Source: Isoetes taiwanensis
Lineage: Eukaryota > Streptophyta > Lycopodiopsida > Isoetales > Isoetaceae
NCBI GenBank assembly: GCA_021234155.1
Contig: JAJEKV010000060.1
Span: forward strand, 434,001 to 498,000
Length of the DNA stretch: 64,000 bases
Direction of reading: 5' to 3'
Positions 37,879 through 48,019 of this stretch are shown here, piece after piece. The translations under genes were made by a program, and so were the position numbers. Positions within the stretch are counted from its first letter, which is position 1. Each line of letters opens with the position of its first letter. The notes beneath the pieces were generated by a model. The model made no database searches. It saw only the letters and a program-made list of their open reading frames with translations, and was not told the origin of the DNA.

Positions 37879-39874
37879 CTTTTTTTTTTTTGAAGGACGT
37901 CAGACTTTATTAATAACACTCCATCATAATACACAATACAATGCAGAGACATGAATAAAAAACCCAGTGGATAATTAGATTCAACTGAGCAGGGCCACCC
38001 ATCTAAGCATGACAATATAATGCAATTCACACTATTTTCCTCTCCTACAAAGAGAAGAATAATATATAATCATACTTTAAAAAAAAATTACTTTAACCAG
38101 GTCGAACTTCCACATCCATAGAATCATTAACAGCAACTTGATCTGCTTCCTGGTGTCTCAATGCACTGAATCAAAGATATCCACTGCAACAATCGTAGCA
38201 CATATTGGAGCTACTGAGTGAACTAATGCAGATTGAGGAGCCGCGCTATTTTTGTGATGTGCAAGCTTCTTCAGGCGTGGAGGAGACCATCCTTCTTCCA
38301 ATAATTCTTGCTTGTGAGTGATGTCCTAAAGACACGAGTGTTGATCCTCGTTAAGAGGGTCTACTAAAATAGAAAGAAGGCGATGGTACAGAAATAGCTT
38401 GAGAAGAAGGCACAAGGGCTGGTAATACTGGCGGATTAATCAGTGCAGAGGCAGATGAGGAAGAAGATGATACAACATGACATTAAAGTGAAGTGGATGC
38501 TATGTGATATGGGATAGAAGCAGTTGGGAAGATAGAGACAAAAGTATGCCTAGACCTGTAAGTAGCGAAAGTCTCAACATTGGAAAACATCTTGGCAAGC
38601 TCAGGTCTGTTAAGCAGACGTAGTTTGTACTTGAAAAAAAGGGGGCCACTTTTGACCACTACTGACTGAGGAATAGAAACACAAGTAGAAAGAGATACAC
38701 AAATTCGAGGACCATTAACAATAGAATGGGCAAGATGCAAACCCAATCCAATGGCAATAGCAATCATAAAATCAGATACTTGCAATTCTAGTGGAAAATC
38801 CTCTAAGGCAAGCCAGCAAGGCATGCGCAATGCACCAGACTTACTTGGCAAGAATCCAGAAGAATAAATCTGATATAGAAGATAATGTCCCCAAAGAGGA
38901 TCAACATCACGCTCCACAAGCCTGTCAACTACAAGTGAAGAGTCAAACATAACTAGGAAGAAAATATTATCTTTATCCAAAACTTTTAGAGACGTGTAAT
39001 GAGGGAGGCCCAGTCTTTGAAGGTGATGTTTTAGCCAGAATTCAACTCTACTGAGATCCAAAAATTGTCCAATGAAATGGCAAACAACTGCATGAGACAC
39101 AAGGTTCTGAACACGCTGCAAATGAGCATTATGATCAATTTCGACAACTGGTAGGCCAGCCCGTGTAAAAGCATTTGAACACTGCTATGCCTCATAGAAT
39201 ACACCCTCAGGAGGCAATTGAACATCCATACGGTCATCTTATGCTTGTAACTCATTTAGATACGAGCTCAGTTCTTTCTTGTTATTCGATAACATAATAT
39301 TCAATGCAGCAGAGACGCGAGCAGATTGCACACTGTATGTCAAATCACGTTTGATCCAACCGCTAAATCATGTAGAAGATGCTCTAGCCACAGCATCAGA
39401 AGAATCCCAAGGAGTAGACACACGCCCAGCAGAAGTAGACAAAAAAGAAGCAGAAGCAACAGTAGAAGTATTTACAATGGCCTCTACTTGAGAAGTACAC
39501 AAGGGTGCAGATTCCGAAAGAGGGAAAATGTTGCAAGCTTGTACTCATATTAACAAGAGGAGGGTCAAAAGCAAGAGGATTGTGGCGAGAAAAGAAGCAG
39601 AAGCACCACCTACCACTTTCTTGACTGACGAACGTGTTTCGGAAGCTGGCAAACTAGGGTTTGCCATGGTAGCCGAAATCTGTATAACTCCAAATCTGGC
39701 CCAGATAGACACAATAAAACTATATGATTATACATCGATGGAAAGCTCACATCTCTAGCTTTCCAAGGCACTAAAAACCACCTGAATCTGACACTCGAGC
39801 TAGAAGTTATGAAGAAAACCGCGTCGAGATCCTACATGGCGGCCATCACAACGCCATGTCTGATTACCTTATCT
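37879..39874 (-). mobile_element. Half-LINE: ORF1-like gene plus poly(A), no ORF2
   Basis: A 16-bp near-perfect target duplication (AATTTAGTGTCTAATG at 37863 and AATTTAGTGTGTAATG at 39875) and a 12-base A tail (plus-strand T at 37880-37891) define a minus-strand retroposon. The coding part starts MANPSLPASETRSSVKKVVG near 39,668. A long open frame at 39,121-38,483 resembles the DUF4283 domain found in L1-type ORF1/gag proteins (PCWLALEDFPLELQVSDFMI, GLGLHLAHSIVNGPRICVS). No endonuclease or reverse transcriptase follows. A few frameshifts separate the N-terminus from the main frame. It resembles the HAL1 type of element, which depends on a full LINE. Confidence 0.7.
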
Positions 39875-40326
39875 AATTTAGTGTGTAATGTGCAACGAAG
39901 CTAGTAAAAACAATTATATTATCATTCAACCTTCATGCTCTGACGAAGAAGTATACATTTCAAGCTAACATTAGTAACATAGTATCTGGCTTCACACTTT
40001 GCAATCATAATTAATGAAAGCCACCATGCTAGAGCTTGCATCGTCTAACATTTTTGTAGCGTTTTGCAGACCTAAGAAACACCAAAAACTAGTGTCGAAA
40101 GGAACTAAAATTATTGCTGCAGATGTGGCAAATCTATTTTTTCTTCTCACCTTCTTGGCAACCAAAGCAATAATTTGTTGTCTTTGTACAACTTAGACTC
40201 CACAGTAGTGAACATAAAATCTGGACCTAGTTTGGTAATGCTACATCATAGAAAAGACTACCAAATGCAGTATGTGAAACCCTTTTAATGACAGTTCTTG
40301 CATGTGCCACATAATTGTTTGCCAAG

Positions 40327-41598
40327 GAAATGAAGCATGCAAAGCAGGTTCTTGGCGCAGGCGGCAGCGGCTAGGGCGGTGACGTGAGACAGGCGCTGCC
40401 CCCCTTCTCTCCACTGGAACTGCTGCTAAATTCGTATCGTCCTAACTCTGGTTTCCCTTGCTAGAAGAAGGGAAACTCTGATCTCTGTTTGTGGAGTTGA
40501 AAGATTTATAGCAAAAAGATTTTCTGTAGCAGCACCAGGGCGGTTTGCTAATGATTCCGGGTAAGCCACTAACGTGGTTAATTCTGTTCTTCTACTTCCT
40601 ATGAAGCATTATGATCTGGTTCTAAGAGATAAAAATAGAGGTACTTTATTTCTTGAAAGATCTTTTTTTTTCTTCCTGAAGGATCTTTCTTTCTATTTTA
40701 TGGCTGTTCCTATCTTATTGAGCAAAAGACACACCGAAAAGACGTAGATGTCTATAAGGTGGAGCAGGTTTTGGAATGTTAGCTTATGGTGGCAGTTTTC
40801 AGATTTCGGCAATGCTATCTTTCTTCAAGTCTTCTTTACAGTAGAAATTTTCCTCTTCCTTCCACTCTTTCTTCCTAGCAGAAAGATCTGGATTATATAT
40901 TTGGATGATAGTAAAGGCTCACACTGATTAGTAAAATTATGTGGATTACTTCGGATTTGTTGGTAAATGGTCAGAAATTACAGAGATAACTGGAAGCACG
41001 ACAGCATGGTGAGATGATCCTAAATACTCGGTTCTTGCTCAGGTACTGCTATGCCTGAGCGGATCTTTCAAGTGCTGAAGCTTGATTGATTCTGGTACTG
41101 CTATGCCAAGAATTCTATGTTTATTTAGCACTCGGTTATTGCTTAGGTACTGTTATGCATGAGCGATCCTTTCAAGTGCTGATGCTTGATTGGTTTTGGT
41201 ACTACTATGCCAAGAACCTCTTTCCATTTTGCTAGTGCTATACAGATATACAAGCTTTCTTGCTTTTTCTCAATACTTCAGGAGAATCTATGTGGTTCTA
41301 TTACTTGGTTTGAGAATTTAGGGGGCCTTAATGGCTTATCTCAGGTATCATCATTACAACATGTGGCTACTTGGTGGACGGATTATGGTGCTTCATACAT
41401 ATCAGGCTTTCAGAGCTGTTAATAAGTTTCTGCACAAGAAAGATGAAGATGTTGAGTTACTCCTGTAGTAATCTTTCTAGTGTGATGAAACATTCTAGTT
41501 GTTGTGCTTAATTATGATTTGATCCATGTGGGATCCTTTTTGATGTAATACTTCCTATATGATTAATATAAAACTTCGTTCCTTCAAAAAAAAAAAAA
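40327..41598 (+). mobile_element. Non-coding retroposon with poly(A) and 14-bp target duplication
   Basis: AATTGTTTGCCAAG occurs at 40313-40326 and again at 41599-41612, just after an A tail from 41586. This is the signature of LINE-driven retrotransposition. The 5' end is GC-rich (GGCGCAGGCGGCAGCGG) and the 3' end, GATTAATATAAAACTTCGTT before the tail, is mRNA-like. Internally 41,028-41,120 is duplicated at 41,132-41,222 (CAAGTGCTGAAGCTTGATTG). I see no convincing protein. It could be a processed copy of a transcript or a non-autonomous LINE partner. Its end resembles the half-LINE end (ATTAATA.., CCTTCAAAA). Confidence 0.7.
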
Positions 41599-41612
41599 AA
41601 TTGTTTGCCAAG

Positions 41613-42330
41613 CATTTCTAGAGAAGCCGAAATCCACTTATGCCATGACTCTCTTCCAAATAAGCGAGACCAAACCGCTTACTAAAATAAACCTCCAACT
41701 TTCATTTTTGCTTGATCTGTCTTTGCAGGACCAGAAAAATGCTTGATGGAATAGAGTTCAATAAAACATATGCTTTGCGCATCACTGGTCAGGTTGTATG
41801 AAGCGAAAGCAATACAAAATTGAACCTCTAGATCTTGCCTGGCATGTCATTGAGTGAATCAATAGATTTTCAACCTGATAATATGCAATGTACATGCTTC
41901 TGTTAGATACAACGAATTGTATCTAATGAAAGAATAGATGCTAACTAATTTTAGAAGCGAAGCATATCTTAGCTAGGAATGATCAGCAATTCCAGTCAGG
42001 GACTATAAAACAAACAATAAACATTATATTCTTTGCTAAAATACTTCTGAATTATTAAACACAAATAAAGTGAGTCAAGCTTCGCAACTGCAACTCTAAT
42101 TTGATTAGATTGCCTCCTTAACTTTGTCTTCATTGAAGTATCTCTGTTACCCTGCATCTCTGCTTCTTAGCTTGTCTTTGTTTGTAGCTTAGTCATGTAC
42201 TGTACTCCAATTTCAATTCCAAGTTCTTTGATTGTTTTTGTGTTTAGGGTTTTCTAGTATGTCATGCTATGTTTCATATGGTGGATTCTGTGTTATAATT
42301 CCTATTATCTTAATCTTCAATTGTATTCAT
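41613..42330. other. Intergenic DNA, nothing recognised
   Basis: AT-rich sequence without a supported gene, repeat or tail. Confidence 0.5.
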
Positions 42331-42332
42331 CT

Positions 42333-42365
42333 AAGACAGGGAAGTGTGTTACGCTTCCCTGTCTT
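42333..42365. repeat. 12-bp perfect hairpin
   Basis: AAGACAGGGAAG at 42333-42344 is exactly inverted at 42354-42365, with a 9-base loop. It may mark one end of a small foldback element together with the next hairpin. Confidence 0.7.
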
Positions 42366-42442
42366 ATGATTTTCTTTTTTTATGAAGCACTCTCTTTAAT
42401 GTTTCTATATTAAGCCTTCTGTGGAGTGCCCTCAGTCTATGA

Positions 42443-42535
42443 ACTTCTCGCGCTTGGCTTAGCGCGAGAAGTCCAGATTCCATCACTCTTAGTATCATAA
42501 GTGTAGGGTTGTACGACAGTGCACGAATGAGTTGG
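42443..42535. repeat. Hairpin plus arm shared with the 56.3-kb foldback element
   Basis: ACTTCTCGCGC (42443-42453) is exactly inverted at 42462-42472. The following 60 bp, with CTCTTAGTATCATAAGTGTA and AGGGTTG then GCACGAATGAG, resemble the right arm of the foldback at 56,356-56,403. Both are probably members of one small non-autonomous family. Confidence 0.5.
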
Positions 42536-42544
42536 CCAAGCAGC

Positions 42545-42998
42545 TGTAACGTTCCTAACCGACATGCCCTTAACCAACTGGGCAAAACCGTCTAGACATT
42601 TATGAGTAGTCGCTTCTACCCATTTATGCCGGTGTCTCGGGAATGCCCCACAGGCACATTCAAGGTTCGAATACTCGAGCGGTCTACCATGGGTCCGTTA
42701 CAGTCTCTCCCACTAGAACTATGCTCGTCCTTGAGCATCCAAGGCTATACCATGTCTATGTCATACCATGTCACAATGATTACCAAGTCTTTGCAAATCA
42801 CCCATGGAGACTCGAACTCGAGACCTGCTCTGATACCAACTGTGGCATTCCTAACCGACATGCCCTTAACCAACTGGGCAAAACCATCTAGACATTTATT
42901 AGTAGTCGCTTCTACCCATTTATGCCGGTGTCTCGGGAACGCCCCACAGGCACATTCAAGGATCGAATACTCGAGCGGTCTACCATGGGTCCGTTACA
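42545..42998 (-). mobile_element. TRIM (terminal-repeat retrotransposon in miniature)
   Basis: Two 158-bp direct repeats, 42545-42702 and 42841-42998, differ at about seven sites. On the minus strand they start TGTAACGG and end ..CA, as LTRs do. Next to the upper repeat the minus strand reads TGGTATCAGAGC (42838-42827), the usual primer-binding site for initiator Met-tRNA. Next to the lower repeat is a purine tract AGTGGGAGAGAC. The internal part is only 138 bp and non-coding. Flanks GCAGC and GTAGC look like a 5-bp target duplication with one change. It sits at the 5' edge of LINE copy C. It must rely on enzymes of another LTR retrotransposon. Confidence 0.88.
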
Positions 42999-43003
42999 GT
43001 AGC

Positions 43004-45319
43004 AGAGATTTCAACAAGAGCTAGGCTCCCGACTCCAGGCAGCAGAGGCCGCAACACGGGGCTAGACAAGCCCACATGTCCCACAACCCACAAGTCGCCA
43101 AACAGGCAGACAGACACCGCCTGCTCCATCTCACACACCACACCGCCCTTGCTGTGAACAGCCCACACACTCCAGACAATAGGCATCACCTGCTGGGACA
43201 GCTATTGTTGCCCCGCAATTCAGTGAGCAGCAAGAGCAGGGCCGCCGACGTCATAATGTGGTGGTGCGTGGACTTCAGAGGAGGCAGGAGAGGATCTCAC
43301 CAAGCGCATCCAGGATCAGATCCTATCTCGCATGGCATTTCAGATTACAGTCCACATTGTTCGAGCAAGCCGCCTTGGGGCTCAACGCACAGATCGCCCG
43401 CGCGTTGTCACCTTCACGGTGGCAGACATGCGAGTGCGTGAGGCAATTTTGCATCAGAGTAGACAATTGAAGGGGACTACCGTGTATGTCAACCAGAAAC
43501 TTACTCCGATGCAATAGGAGTCCTGCCGGCAGCAGCTGGCTCAAGTCAGGAACGTCCGCCGTCGAGGGGGCGCTACAGGCCTGGTCCGAGGCAAGCTTCG
43601 CATTTTTAGGCCGGCACCTGCTGAGGTCACCGATGCAATGCATCAAGCTGCTGCCACTCCTGCTACTGCCACCAGTGCCTCTACTGCACCTCCTGCTCCC
43701 GCTGCTCCAACCGCTCTTGCAACTCCTGCTCAGGCGTTGCACACTGCTCCCCCTGCAACCGGAACAGCTACATCAAATGCCAACAAATAGGAATTGTGCC
43801 TCCGGATGGTATTTTGGAACTGTCGGGGCTTCCCTTGGTAGAAAGGGGAGAATCTCAACTCTATTGCACCAGATATGAATCTCATTTTCCTCATGGAAAC
43901 ATGGGAACATGCAGGGCACAGGCTGCCGAACCTCCCAGGCTATCTGCATTTTTCGGTGTTCAGTGCACACGCAAGCGAGGGCATGGCGGGGTTGCCTGCT
44001 ACTATTGTGCAATCTTGGAGCACTCAGTCTCACTGCACAAAACGGACAGGTACAATCGCTACTTGTGGGTGCGCGTGCAGCATAACAGTGGCAACATCCT
44101 CTTCATAGCAGCATGCTACTTTCCACATGCCGAGAGCAACTTTTATAATACTCATTCGGGTGTGGATAGATTGGAGCCATATGCTGATCTATATGATGAC
44201 ATACAGCAGCACAAACAGTTGGGCAAGATTATGTTGCTTGGTGACTTTAATGCACGCACAGGAGCCGAGCAGGTCCCAAAATTTGAGCCTCTGGCAGAGG
44301 ACGTTTTGCCGTTGAACCCCCAGAGGTGGCTTGGTCAAGGATATCAAACGACAACCATATTTTGCGCTATGGCAGGCAGTTGTTATTGCTGGGTGGTATC
44401 TTTGACCTGGTTATTTGTAATGGGTTGGCACAATGGCCATCTTCCAGCTGTTGCACTTGTAGACAGGAGAACCAAGGGGGCGGCTTTAGTGTAGTGGATT
44501 ATCTACTGGTTGAGGAACATGATCTGCACCTGGTTACCCATTTTTCCATTGGTACAGACACTCGGGACGAGGAAGTGGACTCAGACCACCAACCCCTGTT
44601 CATGCATCTCCATTGGCAAGCTCCCCGTGCATCTACTGCCTCAACACCCCAGGTACCCCAGCTGTGCCTGGACTACGACCGTGCAGGGACCTATCCCAGC
44701 TGCTTGAGCATGACCTGGGGGGATTGCTGCAACTCCCCACACTTCAACAGCAATCTGTTCAGCTGACTCACCTGCTTCTGACAGCTGCTGAGAGATGCTT
44801 TGGGAGAGGCCACTCATGGCGAACCTCGAGCGCTGCCACCTTCCCCCGCAACAGATGGTTCGATGATGAGTGTCGGGTGCTCAAACGTGAACTCCGGCGA
44901 GTCACTGATCCCACCTCCCGCCCACAGGCCATCATCAATACCGCTCCTTCCTCAAGAACAAGAAAGCCAGATACCTCGCAGAGCATCAGCGACAGATGTT
45001 TGGTCTCCTAGATCGGCACCCCAAGACATTCTGGAGAAGGGTCTTGAGCAAGACTGCACAGCCCACAGGGAACATCACCTCGGAGCAATGGGTACAGTAC
45101 TTGCAACAGCTTTATGACCCGCTCGGGGGCCGGACACCAGTCCCTCCACAATAGGCATGGCTCTGGTCATCACAAAGGGGGATGTCATCATGGGCCTACA
45201 ATGCCTAGCTAATGGGAAGGCAGCAGATTTGGACGGCATGCAGGCGGAACTTCTGAAATGGGCTGGGCCTCCCCTGGTTCCTGTCCTCACGGCATTATAC
45301 AATAAAGCATTGCAAGAAG
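43004..45319 (+). mobile_element. LINE copy C, 5' part: ORF1 and endonuclease
   Basis: ORF1 traces at 43,330-43,790 read RPRVVTFTVADMRVREAILH and LKGTTVYVNQKL, like the nucleic-acid-binding ORF1 of L1-type LINEs, then an A/P-rich tail. ORF2 starts near 43,790 with an apurinic-type endonuclease: NLIFLMETWEHAGHRLPN, IMLLGDFNARTG (44,230-44,270), SVVDYLLVEE and SDHQPLFMHLHW. The linker to the reverse transcriptase ends at 45,315 in ALYNKAL. Frames shift several times, so it is inactive. It is cut at 45,319 by the 8.8-kb transposon and continues at 54,157. The 4 bases GAAG (45316-45319) are the left copy of that target duplication. Confidence 0.85.
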
Positions 45320-45349
45320 AACAAGGTTTAAAATGAAACGCACTTATTT
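45320..45349 (+). repeat. Left terminal inverted repeat of the 8.8-kb transposon
   Basis: It begins AACAAGGTTTAAA and ends GCACTTATTT, matching the right end at 27 of 30 positions. It overlaps a perfect 10-bp hairpin, AAACGCACTT/AAGTGCGTTT (to about 45,362). At the right end the corresponding AAACACACTT is instead repeated directly. Confidence 0.88.
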
Positions 45350-46582
45350 AAGAAGTGCGTTTGAAAGATTCCTTTAAAAAAATTGAAAACTTGAAAAAAC
45401 AGACAAAATAGGGAGCAAAATAGATTGTTGAGCACCTAGCGTTCGGAATACCACGGAAAAAGTAACATTTTTAAAGCTATTTCATTTTAAAAAGAAAGCA
45501 GGGAAAAAAATGCTTGTTTTGAGGAGGAAAACACTAGTTTTGGAAACTGAACATGTTCTTATTGATGAAAATAGAAGCAAATACAGTTTGTCTTTTTGCA
45601 CACTTAATGTAAGTACGACCAAAATCAAACTTAAAGAAGACAAAGAGTTTGAAATCATGGAGCAAGAAAGAGTTGTTCTAATTAAACATTGTTGAAGACA
45701 CAAAGCTTTCAGTTTAAAAATTTTCATGAATATGTATTACAATTCTTAGTTAGTACATAGTTTAAAATAAAACAAGAGAGGCACTCAAACAACCATGCAA
45801 TGGTATGTTGACATTTCAATCTGTCTGTATAAATTCATACGGGAGGTGGCTCTTTCCAGTCCACAGGACTCTCGTCCCCCTTTGGATCTATCTCTTATGA
45901 GGCCACAAAGCCAGAGACGCCTGCTTCTGATTCTAATGCTATTGGAACAGGCGGTTTGGCGGGCTCTAGCTCCACAGGCTCCAGGTCCACGAACTCCACC
46001 TCCTCATCTTTTCTTCCCGTAATTGGAGGCTGGATTTCTGTGTAAGTGCCTTTAACATCCCCAGCACCATTTTTTGCTCCCAGTTCCTCATTTTCATCAG
46101 GAAACGATTCACATGAGCTTATCCTGGTCCTCATGAAACTTATTTTGTCTGGGTCTATATCAACTGAAACAACATTACGCCCCTGCTTAAGGGCGCAAAC
46201 TGCTGTGGTGCCTGTTCCCGAGAATGCGTCCAAAATCCAGTCGCCCGGGCGAGAAAACCACTGTATCAAATTGTTAATGAGCCTTTGGGGCTTCTGGTAA
46301 TGGGACATCACAACGCCTTGTCTCTGTGGGTCTCTCAACTTTTGCAAGACAACAGGGAACTGGAAAGCATTGCATGGAGGCGTCTTCTCATTCTACGTAT
46401 TGAAATGTACCATGGTTTTTTTGGTGTCTGCGCTGTAATAACCTATATGGAAATGCTCGAAGCAGCTCATTAAGCGCGGACCACCATGTCTTTTGACGTT
46501 CGTCTTCAGCCTGCCAATCAACACAGTAATTCTAAATTAGCAGAAAGAAAACAATGAAAATAAGTAATCTTAGTAGTGTAGC

Positions 46583-46683
46583 AGTATAAATTTATACCAC
46601 GGTTGCCTTGCTGTATAAATTTATACCACGGTTGCCATGCTATATAAATTTATACCAGCTCCAGCCGTATAAATTTATACAGC
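46583..46683. repeat. Four TATAAATTTATA palindromes in a methylase-gene intron
   Basis: Four sites follow one another at about 28-bp spacing (46584, 46612, 46640, 46668) with CACGGTTGCC-type spacers. They lie wholly inside the intron between 46,511 and 46,755. Confidence 0.9.
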
Positions 46684-47760
46684 AAGGCAACTGTGGAAAG
46701 AATTATACCGTGGAGTTACAGTAAAAAGAAAAGCTTTAACGTATGAAAAGCTTACCAAATACAGTTCTCGAAGCCGGCGTTGCAGACTGTTCCTATAGGT
46801 TTGAGCACGGACATGGTCTGCAGGTCGGAATGAAAAATAATTACCCTTCAATTTGCAGATAGCGTGACTTCCTTTAGGCCGTCCAAAAAAGCACGAACTT
46901 GCAAATGAGTGAAAGTCTCATCATCAAAGGCGCTATCTTTAATTCTGAAGCCATAAGGAATATCGGCTCTGCACAATGTGAAGTTTTGCTTGTCCACAAC
47001 TGTCCCCAGCCTGGTGCAATCACCCTGTACAACTCTATACAAGCAGTCCTGGCCAAACGTTGTGAATCTTTCGTAGCTAGTGTCAAAACTGCTAGAGCCG
47101 ACTTCTTTTCCCTGTTCAATGGCCTTTAGTCTCTGCCTTTCCTCTTTGGCCCTACGAACCAGGTTCAAAAATCCTGCTGGCAGCCCTTTCTTCTTGTTCT
47201 GTAAGAGAAAAGTGAGACAAAAGACTGGAAGACAAAACATGTTTTCTGCAAAACTCACCCGACCGGGTTAACCGCTTGCTCTCGATTGTCTTTATCATGC
47301 ATTACAAGTTGGGTAAAGAAGCTTGCACTCCTCCCAGTTTTCTAGGTTCAGTTGCTTCATCAACTCAGACTGGCAGGTGACAATGTCCTTCTGACTGAAA
47401 GAAGAAAAAGATTGTAATTCTAAGTGAAGAAAAAAGTACACGACAAAGCAAATGAGGCTTATGTCTTAGCCTCCTTAGCCATTTCATCTAGAGTGAATCC
47501 TTTGGCCACAACTTTTTCTAAAATGCGCACAATAATTTCCTTGCTCTTAAGACCCTGTAGTTGCGTCCACGGCACAATGCTCATGTTTTTTTTTGCTTTG
47601 CCTCACTACTTTTTTTCGGTTTTTTTCCAATGGAGCTAGTTTGCTCTTTAAGTTCACCATCCTCGAACATGCAGAAAATTCTTTCTTGAAGATCCCACAC
47701 CTGTTGAAGGTCAAAGTCAAGTACTTTAGTGTTGAAGAGTGTACCAGAGTTTTATGTCAC

Positions 47761-48019
47761 GGTATAAATTTATACCAACCAAGGAAGGGTGCCACTGTAT
47801 AAATTTATCACAGTGCCGGCTTCGGTATAAATTTATCTGAAGCCACGGGCCGGTATAAATTTATCTGGAGCCCGCGACGGTATAAATTTATACCAAGCCC
47901 TGGACCGGTATAAATTTATACCGTGCCTTGGCTCGGTATACCGGTCCAAGGCTCAGTATAAATTTATACCGAGCCAGGGCACGGTATAAATTTATACAGT
48001 GGCACCCTTCCTTGGTTGG
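47761..48019. repeat. Eight palindromes nested in a 245-bp hairpin, intronic
   Basis: Eight copies of (G)GTATAAATTTATACC or close variants lie in the intron between 47,700 and 48,106. The whole block folds back on itself: the 34 bases at 47775-47808 are the exact reverse complement of 47986-48019. Shorter palindromes nest inside. Some sites have flanks that extend the symmetry (CTTCGG..). Confidence 0.9.

Noticed and set aside
42545-42998. tRNA-derived SINE, because GGTTCGAATA resembles a B box
   Set aside because: Two 158-bp direct repeats, a Met-tRNA primer-binding site and a purine tract identify a TRIM.
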